Origin: Watersipora subatra | Lineage: Eukaryota > Bryozoa > Gymnolaemata > Cheilostomatida > Watersiporidae | Direction of reading: 5' to 3' | Assembly (NCBI RefSeq): GCF_963576615.1 | Contig: NC_088712.1 | Coordinates: 15,026,027-15,090,026, forward strand | DNA: 64,000 nucleotides | Part shown: piece after piece, positions 43,101 to 55,351 of the stretch | Numbering within the stretch: the stretch's first letter is position 1 | How the letters are laid out: every line of letters begins with the position of its first letter | The notes under the pieces: model-generated | Database searches by the model: none | Seen by the model: only the letters and a program-made list of their open reading frames with translations | What the model was told of the DNA's origin: nothing | Translations under genes and position numbers: made by a program

Positions 43101-43468
43101 TTTACAGCAAAATCTATTTTATAAGTTGTTTACATTCTGCATCAATTTATCAAAGAAGTTAGATAAAGGAATTATGAGAATGTTAGTTGACAACGATAAA
43201 TTCCATTACAGGTTCACGAGATGACATCTGGCAGAGAGCAGTTGATGTAATGATCACGGCTTCGACATCTCAAAGCAATTTGTTTTTTTCCAATAGCCCT
43301 GATTCATTGTGTGGAAAGCACAGCGGCTACCTCAACCAGCATTACACCACAATTACTTGTCATTACCCAATGGTAGTTCAGTTTGTTCAGATGCAACTCG
43401 GAGTTAACGGATTTTTGAATATCTATGAATTTGAAGTACATGGATACCCAGACGTTGCTATGTATTAG
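40115..43468 (+). CDS. F-type lectin (PAN + FTP domain), intact, 3 exons
   Basis: Exons 40115-40406, 42276-42473 and 43212-43468, all joined in phase 1, give about 248 residues. Exon 1 encodes a signal peptide (MGILILLISSVNPQ) and a PAN/apple-like domain with the pattern C-x3-C-x5-C-x2-F-x-Y...C (QCAAKCSISKGCIGFTY). Exons 2-3 encode a fucolectin (FTP) domain: LAVDG, MNPWLRVDL, then LCGKHSGYLN and the closing FEVHGY-type end (IYEFEVHGY). The product is predicted to be secreted and to bind sugars; known F-type lectins bind fucose in innate immunity. The canonical R-x-D sugar motif is altered near the exon 2-3 junction, so fucose binding is uncertain. An in-frame upstream Met at 40061 exists, but Met at 40115 starts directly at the signal peptide and follows an acceptor-like site. 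Intron 1 holds a TIR element. Confidence 0.8.
41225..42115. mobile_element. TIR element, family T, copy 2, in lectin intron 1
   Basis: Starts ctttaaaggttgaattgcaac and ends, inverted, gttgcaagtcaacctttaag. Long arms match those at 26819-27742, while interior landmarks appear in the opposite orientation. No transposase frame; a 69-codon frame inside is not supported. Confidence 0.75.
42474..42475 (+). other. Shifted splice donor, lectin exon 2
   Basis: In the paralogue the exon ends attctcaatgatg|gtaaat. Here the matching position reads attctgaacagag|gaggtt, so GT is lost at the ancestral place. The next GT, three bases on, keeps the phase and is assumed as donor, but its context (gttgga) is weak. 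Confidence 0.5.
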
Positions 43469-44224
43469 TCAGCCTGTTGTAGTAATTACTTCAAGGTTTG
43501 ATTAATCTAAATGTATGCTTGTTAAAAAAATCTAAAGTTTCATAAAAATGAGCCACTCAATAGGTCAAATGTTTGCTTGTTCTAAAAAGGATTTAAGAGA
43601 TTTTCTAGTATAAAACGAAACAGTGCATAATTTGTTGATACCATTAGAAACACTAACAATCACACCTTTTTTGCATAATCTGAACAATCAGACCAATTTC
43701 CTTTTGGTTTATCTCCCGAAACATCTAGAGCGAGAGTGGTGTATTTGTTGACATCAATCCATTACTTCTGTTGATATGCGTTTAAATTTAACTAAATATT
43801 CGAGAACTGAAATTGGTAAAACCATCCCACTTTTCATTGTTCTTCTATGAGGAATGACTAATTTAAAATTGTGATGTCATATCTAACGTATATTGAAATT
43901 TTTGTAAGCTTGGCAAGTTTCTCAAGTGACCCTGATTTTCCCAAATGTTTACTAAATAATCACATGTTTTAGAAGCATTGAACTAGTTAAGAATTGTTTT
44001 ACAAGCTCAGTTAGTATTTCGCACTTTGAAAAAATGTCGAAATTGGCTTTTAAAACAACCAAGTACACATTTGTTGTAAAAGTGGAAAATATTGTAACTA
44101 AAACGTTTTAGATATTGTTGATATCAAGTTACTTCAGACTCTTAGATCAGATAAAACATCAAGTTTTTGGTGTTTAATCAGCTACAAAAGCCATTTTTAC
44201 TGCCTGTCATATAGAGCTTTACAG
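43469..44224. other. 3' flank of lectin gene
   Basis: No gene recognised; AT-rich sequence after the stop codon. No close AATAAA follows the stop within the first 200 bp that I can support as the 3' end. Confidence 0.35.
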
Positions 44225-44519
44225 TTTTGGTGTGCAGAATCCTGTAGAAAATCTAAGCTCTGAAGTGAAAAGCTGTGATGATTCAGCAGCAGAACTACTT
44301 GTGCTAGGTTAGTACTTTGAAAATGCTTTTTAGGTTTGTGAATATAATGTCTGGCTGTAAAGGCTGAATGTTAAACAGCAAAGTTTTGAGGATCTGTAGG
44401 GGCTTTTAAAATTCCATGAAGTTTACTTTAAGATTATACTAAACTAATGTTTACATGTTTAAGGTTGCGAGCGTACAGTTTGCAGTGTTTTAGACGAGTC
44501 CAAAAGTGATTATCTGTAA
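44225..44519 (+). CDS. Two small terminal exons of an unknown gene
   Basis: Exon 44225-44307 (acceptor TTTACAG, donor GTTAGT) has 27 open codons (GVQNPVENLSSEVKSCDDSA). It joins in phase with 44464-44519 (acceptor TTTAAG), which gives GCERTVCSVLDESK and a stop at 44517-44519. Overlapping AATAAA hexamers lie near 44546-44554. The phase does not fit the lectin exons upstream, so these may be the end of another transcript or of an alternative form. Short length leaves real doubt. Confidence 0.35.
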
Positions 44520-45892
44520 AGCTATCAACCTAACATACATGTAACTAAATAAATAAATAGAAACTATTTTCTTGGTTGCTGTGTTGGTTGTGTTTGTTTT
44601 CTGGGTCAGATATTTTTGTACAGCTGTTGTAATGAGTTGATAATAAAGATAATAAAATGACTTTCAAAATATGGCCCCAGTTCTGTCAGCTGTTGCTAAA
44701 GGGATTACAGGTTTAGGCAAGTTACTCTAGATTCCGCTGTTTGCTCGATAAGCTTGAGAGAAACCTGTAAAAGTTGGTTTTGACAGTTAACGGTAAGCTT
44801 GCACAAATAATTTAGATATGTTTTTAGAAAGTATCAGTATTTTTATCATTTGCAACAGTTTTAAGGTTTGTGGAAATCTGGCTGCTAGGTTGTTTCAAGA
44901 TTGAAATTGACAATACTTAATCAGGGCGAAACCATTCGAAGAAAATGTACATACAAAATGGTGCCACTAGTTATTATTAATGCAATAATTGACACCGGCG
45001 TTTGTGTAAATGTTAATAAATTAAAATTGCAAAGGCTGGAAACTCTCTGTGTACCTTTTTTTCAGTAATTGCCAAAAATATTATTGCTAATTCATTACTG
45101 AATGGGTTCAACAAAGCTATATCACAAAAAGGTAATGCCTAAGACATGGTGGGAATTTTGCAAAAAACATTGTACAAAGAATGCTGTAGTTCAGCTGTCA
45201 CATACTAGACAAACATCTAGAACAAAAATTGTCTCATTAGGTTTAAGATTAGACTTCACCATGTTCTTTGTTATGGTATCAAGAAAAAGTCTGTCAATAG
45301 TTTTGCAGAAGTTGCTCAGCACTAACAAACTCACAAACCTGCTGAGACATTTTTTTCGCAAAACGGTTCAAAACGTCCTAAAAGATGATTGTTATAAAAA
45401 AGTTTTCTATGAAAAATGGTGCCAAGCAAAGCTAGATTTTGGCACCAATCATTTTTTTACTATATTTAGGCAAATGTTGCATTAGATGAAAGTAGAGCAG
45501 AAATCTACATCTAAACAAAACACAATGCCAATATCATTCAGTCTCCAAAATCAAATATTATTTGCCTAAAGAATTTAATGTGTATCAGCCTGTAACACTT
45601 TTTGCATTCACCACAAGATTCTACAATTTATTCTAATAAACAACAAGCGGCCAATACATATCTTAATTTTAGATAGGGGTATACCTGGAAAAAACCGTAG
45701 TCAGCAATGACAAAATACTTAAAGAACTTTATAGCATTATTGAAAATTTTAGTGTGTTCTTTAAATATTAAAATAACCAAATATTTTTATCAAGCAAATA
45801 AAAATCATGCTAGCTAACTGTAACATATGCAGAGCTGTAGATCTAACAACCATATAATACAGAGCAAAGACTGGATAGTGTCCTGACCACCT
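44520..45892. other. AT-rich DNA with one unassigned frame
   Basis: A 127-codon plus-strand frame (45102-45485) is the longest here; it is Lys-rich and without a recognisable domain, signal or splice support, so I do not call it a gene. Nothing else was recognised. Confidence 0.35.
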
Positions 45893-46092
45893 ATTCACCC
45901 ATTCTGACCCTTCGCCTTTTCGCCTTTCCACCCTTTCGCCCTTTTGTCAATTAGCCCATTTGCTCTTTCTCGCTTTTGCTCTTTCCCTTTTTTGCCTTTT
46001 CGTCGATTCGCTCTTTTGCCCTTCTTCTTTTCCGCCTATTGTCTTTTACCTTTCCTTTTGCCCTTTCACCCTTTTGCCCTTTTTTATCTATT
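45893..46092. repeat. Polypyrimidine tract with ttYgccctttt repeats
   Basis: About 200 bases almost wholly pyrimidine on the plus strand, built from degenerate copies of a short ttcgcccttt unit of about 9-11 bp. Overlapping frames of Phe/Leu/Pro/Ser-rich type are by-products of the composition. Confidence 0.85.
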
Positions 46093-47812
46093 TTTATTGG
46101 GTATTCTAATCAATTTCCGGATGCATCAAAACACTTTCTTGGTACATTAAAAAAACATATTTTAACTTGTTCCCAAATATTTTTGCTAAAGAATTTGTAA
46201 ATACTATGATACAGTTATTGAAGCAGCATAATACTTGAGTCATTGGTATGAAAACTGTGGATTTATAGTTCCTGGACTGTGGCTAACAAAACTGACACGT
46301 GTCTCTGGCTGACGGTATTATACATATATGTAGGCAAAAGATTCAATCCCATGTAGTTCTATTTCACAACGCTAAACGTATATGCCTAATCTTTTTTGGT
46401 ATACGAACAAGCTATGTTTGTATATGCATAGCATCACCCATACACATAATGATATGGATATAAATTCTAACCATATACTAGAATTTATATGCATAGCATA
46501 TGAATATTCCGTATGCGCATACGCATAGTTATAGAACTTCATCAACAACTGATAATTACTGATAAAAGGTACGTCTAGTCACATATGACAGTTTTATATC
46601 TACTTTTCAAAAGATGTTTTCAAAAGGAATTATCAGTTTCACCAGTTTCTTTAGAACTCTAGGTGTGTATTTGATATTGGCAAAACACTTTGTAAAATTT
46701 TTTATACTCCTAAGAATTTTTAGTATAACAGTTTTAAAAACTTTTAGAAATTCTGAGATATTCATTTTTTGGAAAACTAGTCAGCTTTAGAATTCTAAAT
46801 GTCAGTTTCTCAGATTTGTTTATATAAATATACAAATCCATCATTCAGTGTGTTCAAATAAAGCAATTAGAATTTAGGAAAAATATTTTCACTTTGTGCT
46901 GGATTTGAACTCGGGACCCCTCGATCACTAGGCAATGATGTTGTTAACTGAGCTGTTCACCATGTCCAACAATTTCATTAGGCTATATGAGTTGCTATTT
47001 GTGTTACACACCGTCACTAATGCTTGCTTTTGAGGCTCTCATTAGTCAGTTAGTTTTGCAATACAGATAGTCACAAAATCACAAGATTTGTATGCTGATA
47101 ACCTTGAACTGAAGTAAAGAATGCCAAATTAAAAATCACTTTCCATTGATTGCTTTCAGTAATAAGATTTATTAGAATTTATTAGCAAAACTAAACAAAT
47201 TATTATTAAAATTCATATTATCCGAAGCTCTTTTTAGAAGAAATATTCATTTATTAGATAAGTATATGCACTTTACCAAATGTGCGACTAACATTCAATT
47301 GTTTATAAATTGGTTACTGTCTCCTCTTAAGCTATGCATAGTATAAGTGCATGGGACTTGCTCATCAAGTTAGCTCAAAATGAGATGTCAAGAAAGTGTT
47401 TCCATCACATTCATACCATATTCATAAATCTAAGGATTATTTTCAGTTAAGAGAAGTCAGCTTATTGTCTTATTGTCTTATTGTGTAGTCTATTGTTCGT
47501 CATGTGCAGGTAATAAATAAACAATTTATTTTGAGCAAACAAATAAGTATTAAATAACTTTAGTAGCATCCACTCTACTCATTGAGATACTTGGTAAAAA
47601 AACAAAAAAAACTCCTAACATCTTAACAATATAAAATATTGTTATTGTCAGGGAATTTAGATGATAAAAGAGCATGGCTAACCAGGAGGAAAAGTGAAAG
47701 ACATTTAAAACGTACAAGTATTTTTGACAGCTGACACTTATCAATGTGTGATATAAATCTTCTTTTTTTAAATGGGTTGGTGTAGTTTCAAGAAAAGTTA
47801 ATTTTACAAATA
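46093..47812. other. AT-rich DNA with small palindromes and a SINE head
   Basis: Contains an inverted pair tataaattcta...tagaatttata (about 46459-46493), the palindrome GTATGCGCATAC near 46512, and the SINE head listed separately. No exons were supported. Confidence 0.4.
46896..46972 (-). repeat. tRNA-derived SINE head
   Basis: On the minus strand: acatggtgaacagctcagttaac (A-box-like) ... ggtcccGAGTTCAAATCCagc (B-box). The spacing and sequence are those of a degenerate tRNA. No anticodon stem of a functional tRNA can be drawn. Confidence 0.6.
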
Positions 47813-48813
47813 CAGTGAAACTCGGATAACTCAAACTTCAAGGGACCGAGCAAAAGTGTTCGAATTATCAGAGCGTTCAAGTTATCAGAACACTGTCACA
47901 AGTCCATGTATTTAATTATTTATTAGTAGATACATGTACATATACAATCTATAATATAAATCAAAAGCAGAAATGGTTTGTTTCAAATTAAATGCTTCTA
48001 ATGTAAAGTTTAAAACGTTTTTATCAAAAAGTATAGAGATTTTTCTATCACTTGAGATTGGTTCGTTGTTTCAGGTGATGTTATTGCCCGGACGTTTTTT
48101 AGATTGACATTGGCAAAACTTGATCGTTGTTGAAATGCTAAAAAAAAACATCAGTACATATACAAACTATAATATAAAGCAAAAGCACAAATGGCTTGTT
48201 TCAAATTAAATGCTTCTAATGTAAAGTTTAAAACGTTTTTATCAAAAAGTATAAAGATTTTTCTATCACTTGAGATTGGTTCGTTGTTTGAGGTGATGTT
48301 ATTGCCAGGACGTTTTTTAGATTGACATTGGCAAAACTTGATCGTTGTTGAAATGCTCTAAAGAAAAGACATCTTTTTCTTTTGAGCGTTTTACCAACGA
48401 TCAATTTTGCCGATTTTTCTTGAAGTTTATGCAAAGATTACCTAACTTTACCTTGCTTCCGAAGGGCGATCGCTGCGCGGATGTTTGGTATAAATCAAAT
48501 TTCACCAAACCTTTAGAAAAGTCGTTGACAAAAATATTTTGGCGGTAATACAATACAATAATACAATGGTGGTAATAACGACGCTTATGAATTACAAAAA
48601 GTTGAGGTTTACCTCTATGGCTTGGAATAAAGTGATTTTCTAAAGCGATAGCAACTGTTTCAGTAGCCGTTGGGCAGAAAACAGTTCGAATTAACAGTGT
48701 TGAGTTCGAGTTATCTAGAGCCATTTATCATTGCGTGGGAACAGACCAAGCAAATCCATTCGAGTTAACCATGTGTTCGCTATATCCGAGGGCGAGTTAT
48801 CCATGTTTCACTG
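47813..48813. mobile_element. Non-autonomous pogo/Tigger-like element, copy 2
   Basis: Ends CAGTGAAACTCGGATAACTC and, inverted, CAGTGAAACATGGATAACTCG, flanked by TA (47811-47812 and 48814-48815). It matches the copy at 23280-24401 along most of its length. It has an internal tandem duplication of about 216 bp (about 47938-48150 and 48154-48365). No transposase frame. Confidence 0.85.
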
Positions 48814-51443
48814 TATGTTGATCCTCACAAGCCACCATTCATAGTCCTACCATATCTTACTTAAGACTACCTACCCTAACCTACTGACAGAAACGCACCA
48901 AATAGTTCAAAATAATATAAGGCAAACATCCTTAATCTTGTCAACCTGCTTTTCCAATTGTTACTTGTTTCCATAAGTAAGATTTCTTTTTTGCTTCAAG
49001 TAAGAGAAGTTATAAGACTGCTTCAGCCAATTAATACATTTCTTCATATTTCAGGAAAGCAAAGAAATATATAGAAATTGTAACTAGAATGTTTTGCATA
49101 ATGATCAACCCATTCTGGTAATAAGCCCCGGCGCTTAAAGGTTTAGTATTTTAACCATTGCGTTTTATGTCATTGCAATAATTCATAGATCCTAGCATAG
49201 TGGTTCAGGTTGCTGGTCGTCAGATCTGGGTGTAGTAAGATCAAACCATCAGCAAAGTAGATTTTCCAATGCTAAATTTTATTCGCTATTAATAGACACA
49301 GGAATCACTAGCAAAAGACCAAAATTTAAAACCCATGGTTTATTCACTACAAATGGGTATGAACGTTAACTCTGAACGTTAACTCTAAATGAGCTCAAAG
49401 TTATATTCAGTGTTCAAACCTTTTTGAGCCTGGTCATAACATAAGTCTTTACATCACACTGCCATCTACTTTTGCACATGGTGTTGGAATCTAAGGCATA
49501 ATGACGTTTCATTGTAAGACTACTAGCAAAATGTCTCCTAAAATGAGTGCAATTGTATTCTTCTTCAATTTTCTGATTCTGGTTTGTCTAGACAACAAAT
49601 TCTATCATGTGTTTTTCTATTCCCAGGCCAAGTAGAGCTGCAGAGTTTACCAAGCACTCTTTAACAAGCTTTACTTTTAGAATAGCTTACATTTTTTAGC
49701 AAACCTGTCGAATATTATGATAAGAAAGCTATGGAGTAAAGAAATATTAGATCCAAAAAGTTATTGAAATGTTTTAAGTTCATTATTTAGGTTATATCTC
49801 AAAAAGTGGTTTGTTTGATTTTGGTTATCATGTGAAAATCTTATCAGTAAACTAATTCTATTCATTAGCTAATAAATAACAAACAAAAAACTCACAAGAA
49901 TTCCTTTTTGGTAACAAGACCGTGAAACTTATTTTAACCTTGCATTTTTATTTGATTTCAACATTTTTCTTACAAAAGGATTGATGCGTTATTAAAGTGT
50001 TTTTCCTAGAAAATGCATATAAAAACTGAGTGTGCAATGTAAATATATGTACATTAACAACTTTACTACACATTGCACAAGTAGCCTATACTATTTTTAT
50101 GTTAAACGAAAAGAATCAAACTGAAATATAAGTTTACCATCATCAATTAGGCAACAGGCTGTTCACTTAAATTACTTCATAGTTATATATTAACACCCTC
50201 TATAAAGCTTCCTTAAGCTGTTGTTCTTTAATTAGTTTCAAATACGCTATTGTTGCAAGTACATGTAGTAAGTGGCAAGGTCTTAAAAAGTTGTGCTATG
50301 AACTTCCGTCATAGCATGATGCAAATGGCAGAAAAGCTGAAAGGAAAGTTAATAGAGCTGACTGAAAGAGTAAGCCAGGCGGAAAACCAGTCAGCTACTA
50401 CTAAGGTGTAAAATTGAGAAACCATCAAATTTATAGTAAAAGAAAACTTACAAATATTTCAAAGAAACTTCATGGTGCAATAGAGAAGCAGTGAACTGGC
50501 AATGACTAAGTCTGGGAAAAAACTATTAGTAAAAAGGCCACAGCAACCTAGTTTTGCAGCTTGGAACTTATCTCTTGATTAGAATTATTCGAGACAAATT
50601 TGTACAAATCTTTTGAAGTTATCTACTCGTGCTGTGGTGGTACAATAATTATTTTACTTGGCCAGTGCACAAGACAGCAGTAGGTCCATATTACCTCTCA
50701 ACAGAGTTTGAGAAAAGGTTTTGTACTCTCTCTCTGAAAAGGTGTAGATAATTCCAGAGTTTAGGGAATAAAGGATACACGCAGATCACATACAATGCTA
50801 CATATGTGTATGTAGATAATCCATAAGAGGTGTATAATATATATGCATGTGGTATGTATACTTATATATATAATACATATAATTTTTATGAAACAAACAC
50901 AATGAAACACAAGACGCCCGTGAAAGTTTATAATCAGCTTATACAAATCTGTTCAGTATTTATAATAATAACTATTACTTGCTCACCTTACGAAAAACTA
51001 TCAGCAAGATATATTTTTTGTTATTGATTTTGCTTGATTCAGTTCTAAGAGCAAATTGTTTTCCTGTTATTATAACGAAATATAACACTGAAAAAACCTT
51101 GAAATTATTGTACATATACGTATCATTTTTTGATGCGGATTTAACCGTAACAATTTATATGGTACACTGTAGAATTTTACTTAAATGTTGTAATCAACTA
51201 GGAAAATATAACAATATAATCTCAGAAAATACCACTGAAACCATAATGGTTTTATTATTTTTTAAATTTGTAAAGCAAATTGTTTATATAAATTAATTTA
51301 CATGGATTTTTGTGAACCACATATTGTATTGATCTTTTACTTACCGGAGCTAAATAAGAAGTAGATTGTATTGTGAATTGAGGAGGAGCTGATAAATGTT
51401 CTAAAAATAAATTTTCTAAAAATGTAGACCAACATCATCACAG
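48814..51443. other. AT-rich DNA, no gene recognised
   Basis: Small features only: a tandem gaacgttaactct pair at 49364-49391, an AT dinucleotide-rich tract at about 50820-50885, and a weak tRNA-like stretch near 49197-49250. The 105-codon frame at 50979-51296 is AT-rich and unsupported. Confidence 0.4.
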
Positions 51444-51655
51444 TTCAATCAGATCTTCAGACAGTTATTATGACATAATCTTTTATGAGATTAGGCTCCT
51501 AAATTCCAACAACTCATTTATGACAGATTTTTTTCTAAATGTGATCATTGAGGAGCAAGCATTTTCAGAAACCAAGGATCATCCATTAACTTTTTCAACC
51601 ATCAAGCCACCAAACAAATTTGCCTCTCTAACCGTCAAAGTAATTAATGATATAG
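51444..51655 (+). CDS. Probable exon of second lectin locus, 70 codons
   Basis: Acceptor CATCACAG and donor GTTTGT frame a 212-bp stretch open for 70 codons in AT-rich DNA (SYYDIIFYEIRLLNSNNSF ... TVKVIND). It ends in phase 1, which is the phase required by the FTP exon at 54158 (g + gt = Gly). The sequence has alternating hydrophobic residues like a beta-sandwich module, but I do not recognise a family. If joined, this locus has a different N-terminal module from the PAN-type gene at 40115. No signal-peptide exon was found upstream. Confidence 0.4.
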
Positions 51656-54029
51656 GTTTGTAAAATTTTCAAACATCAAAAGGCTTAGGAAAAAAAACTA
51701 AAAACAGAGATGATCAGTTGTAAAAGCTTTCTTTTTAAAATGCAAAGGCCATAAAGTGCTATTTTAAAATTTAAGACTACTTAAAACTTCAGAAAAACTT
51801 TTTTCTCTAAAAAGTGCAACAGTCAGACTGAAACTATGTATACTTACTGGTGTGTGAAAAGGCCTTGAGCTGCCCGCCAATGAGGAAGAACTTGTTATTT
51901 TCAAATCATAAACATTAAGAGTGGTCACTATAACTTCACATTTTTCATATCAGATTTTTTCGCAACTACCATGACACAAAAATTGGATTATTCGCTAAAA
52001 TTTTAAAAAGTTTTTTCACAGGTTCTCAATGTGTTAGAGCTGCAAAGTATTCACTATACGACTCTGCTCTCAACAAAGCCCTATTACTACATTACATCAC
52101 AAACTGTCAGCTAATTGTCTTCTCCAATTAAATTGATAGTAATTACACTGAATGATAGAAGCTGATTGGTACTGCAAAAGATTAGTTAACAAGATAAAAG
52201 ATGATTGAAGCAAACTCTCTTAAACTAAATATAAAAACAAAATCAATACTGGTTTGTGTTTACTTTGAAACGCTTTATCAATGAATACAGCATTTGGGAC
52301 AACATGTGATAAATACTACATAACAAGTTTAAACACAAGATACTTGAACTATATTCAACACTGCACTGGTTTAAACATGCATGGAATAGTTACCAATACT
52401 TTGAATGGCTCAAATAACAGGCTGAAACGACAACTGTTTTGACCTTGTTATTCATTCTTTCAGTAAGTACTTTCTGTACTTACAATAAGGTAAGTTATGT
52501 TCAGATATTCTGACTTTTTTGACATTTGGTGTCATGAATTTAGACAACGCCGGTGAAGAATATACATGTATAGATTACAGACAATGTTAGTACTTCATGT
52601 TAACTTTTATAATGTCAAATCTGGTTTTAAGCTGTTAAAATTTACATATGACTTCAGTTTAAAAAACATTTGATGGCTAAAAATTAAAAAAAGTGGCCAG
52701 ATATGAGAGTGGAACTACTTAATTACTTTATTTTAGACTGTAATAGCAGTATTATAGGGAGTTACCTACTGACTAGTTGTGGGAACAAAGGATTTATGGT
52801 TGTACTTGATATAAAATGGGCATATGGAATTTAATTCGTAATACGTACACTTGTTGGCTTTGACCTTTAAACTATGAATAGATAACAAATCAGAACCAAG
52901 AAAACAGGACTAGAATTGCCAGGTAGTATGAATTATTTATACCATAACTAGTCCCTAATGGATACTGTCGGTGTTATGCTATATTCTTGTTAGTGTGCTA
53001 ATGCAAAAATCAATAACTGCTGACTGACCAGCAAACTGCTAAAAAGTCAGCCTTTGTATAAAAAGGTTATTAGATAAAAATATAATTTTTTGTCAATTTC
53101 CTAACTATAATAAACCTTGAATGTTGTTAGAAGCTACATAAAATATTAAAGGAAACTGAACGAAAATGAGCTTTTGAATATATATTATATATATATATAT
53201 ATTTAGTTTGAAATATTTAAAGCATGACTTCAGCTAATTGGATAGTTGGTAGTATACACCACCTCTGTGTTATGTTCTACGAGTTTGAAAAATCAATTAG
53301 CACTGACAGACAAACAAAATGTGATACAGATAAACTTGTGTACAAAAAGAAATGTTTGGCCTGAAATAATGTAATCTACTCACTGCTGCATTGTAAAACA
53401 ATAATTGATTAATGGTGTCTATAATATTGCACATTTATTTTGAACCTAATGATATATAAAATTGTACTTATCAAATGACATACTCACTATTATGTATAGG
53501 CCTATCACTTGGTAGATACTTTTCTGGTAAATAAGATATTAACCAGGTCATCAATATATTCTTGGTTTTTCAAATATCAAGCAAATTCAACTTTAATAGC
53601 TGTATGACGTAATTCCTCACTAATTAGCGAAAATTGATATGCTAAAACTGCTATCAGAATATATTACTTCTAGCCCCTGTAGGTAATTACGTTGTTTTAC
53701 CAATCAGTAGCAGAAACTCTTTTTTCAAGCAACTACTGAAAAATATGATTTGTTCAATTATACATGCATGTATATTACAAATAAGAAGACAAAGCAATTT
53801 AGATGACCATACCAAATGACTAAGTCTCAGCCAATCGAAGCAGGTTAAATTAAGAAACCTGCTGCATTAACCAAGTAATCAAAATTATATGAATAAATTA
53901 ACTGAAAGTGAAATAGATAAATCAAACCAGTGGTCAGTATAAGCACATTCATGGTATATCAGCTTCTTCATAAATCTTGCCTTTCACTTTTTAGGTCGAG
54001 TATCAGCTTTACTCATCATCGGTAGTAAA
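51656..54029. other. Intron-like DNA, nothing recognised
   Basis: AT-rich, with a short (at)n tract near 53180-53205. No open exon with splice sites and no transposon ends were found. Confidence 0.4.
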
Positions 54030-54130
54030 AGAAACATTTGAAGAAGCAGAAACAGAAAGAAACAGAAACGAAAGAAACAAAAAGAAACCAAAGAAACAGT
54101 TTCAAAAGAAACATTTCAAAAGAAACAGTT
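54030..54130 (+). repeat. AGAAAC-type simple repeat
   Basis: Degenerate copies of agaaac/aaagaaac for about 100 bp, ending at the boundary of the duplicated lectin segment (agtttgaagcattgctcaat). The second copy of the segment at 57234 lacks this repeat. Confidence 0.85.
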
Positions 54131-54157
54131 TGAAGCATTGCTCAATCATGCTTACAG

Positions 54158-54343
54158 GTAAACCTGCTGAGGCAATATGCGCTTGTTCACCAGATACCAC
54201 TGCTGGTAAAGCAGTAGATGGACAGTATTCAGGTGGTAATCCAGCTACTTCAATGTTTGTTACTAATTCTCATGTGAATCCCTGGTGGAGAGTTAACCTG
54301 GAAAAGCATTACTGTATACAAGCTGTAAACATTCTCAATGATG
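54158..54343 (+). CDS. FTP-domain exon, second lectin locus, copy 1 (intact)
   Basis: Acceptor CTTACAG at 54157 and donor GTAAAT at 54344; phase 1 at both ends. It encodes the first half of an F-type lectin domain: KPAEAICACSPDTTAGKAVDG in two steps (GKAVDGQYSGG), then NPWWRVNLEKHYCIQAVNIL. It corresponds to exon 2 of the gene at 40115. Its natural partner exon (54935-55179) has stop codons, but a later one (57962-58194) is open and in phase. Confidence 0.75.
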
Positions 54344-54934
54344 GTAAATAATTCCTATTAAACAAACCGACTTGATGAAGTACGTACACAGCAACACCTG
54401 TATTTTCTTGATTGCGCACAGTCCAAGTTTCTAATGCTCAATTGTTACATAGCGCTGTGATATTTCAAAAATTCTGATTGGATGACTAGTGGAATATTTA
54501 TAATAATTTTACTGTATCCACAAAGTAAAATTGTCTATTAAAGCGCAAAGTGATTTTTTATAAGTTTAACTAAAAACTCTATTCACATAGTTATTATATT
54601 TTAACATCAGTCACATTTTTAAACAAACATATGTCAGACTTTCTAAAGCACAACAGTTTTAAAGTTGGTTATCAAATTTTAAAAACATTTCTTATCTTAT
54701 TCCTTATATTTTGATGGCCAACCGGTTTAATGTTTCATGATATCTTGTACATGTATATTTGTCATACCTAAGGTGTTGTAGATAAATCTGCTTAGCTGTA
54801 TAACATGCTCAGAACAAGCTCCTTCCAACTTATATGGTCAAATTACCAAATTTTTGCGTGTGTTTATTAGCTTTATAAATGGTGGATTCTCAGTTGGCTC
54901 ATTCTCATCTGAAACAGAAAACAATTTTTTTTAG

Positions 54935-55179
54935 CTTACAACTACCACTGAACGAAAAATTTAGTTATTACAGCTGCCGATGGAATTTTCCAGTTATTCT
55001 ACACAAATAATAATGATGAAAACTTCTGTGGACGACATGACGGTACCTTAAACCAGTACTACACTCTGATTAAATGCGCTTCAGTAGTTGCTGGGAGATT
55101 TGTGCAGTTTGAATGAAAAACAACGGGTTACTTTAACCTCTATGAGGTTGAAGTTCATGGGTTTTACAATGCATCATAG
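54935..55179 (+). pseudogene. FTP-domain exon, copy 1 second half (two stops)
   Basis: Aligned to 57962-58194, this exon has a stop soon after its acceptor (tac cac TGA where the other copy has caa) and a second TGA before the final strand (ttt gaa TGA). Conserved blocks remain (NFCGRHDGTLN, LIKCASVVAGRFVQ, YFNLYEVEVHG). It cannot encode a full domain. Confidence 0.8.
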
Positions 55180-55351
55180 AGACTGTCATTGAGCTTATCA
55201 CATTATAGTTAGTTCATCATTGTTGGTGAATGTGGCTTTTGTTGGTTCGTTTTATGTTGCAATTTTCAAGATTGTTTAGTCCAATGTATGCTTCTATGTA
55301 GCTTTTATTTCCTCCTAACGATGACTGTAACACAAAATTACTCGTACATCA

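Noticed and set aside
44932-45000. Possible additional lectin exon
   Set aside because: Searching by eye for the NPWWRV and YEVEVHG landmarks found no match between 43.5 and 54 kb.
45102-45485. 127-codon frame, Lys-rich
   Set aside because: AT-rich codon use, no domain and no splice or promoter context; probably chance or a decayed repeat.
45944-46200. Phe/Leu/Pro-rich frames over the polypyrimidine tract
   Set aside because: They are by-products of the low-complexity tract, open in more than one frame.
46505-46525. GTATGCGCATAC palindrome as a regulatory site
   Set aside because: Short palindromes are frequent in this AT-rich stretch, and nothing nearby would be regulated.
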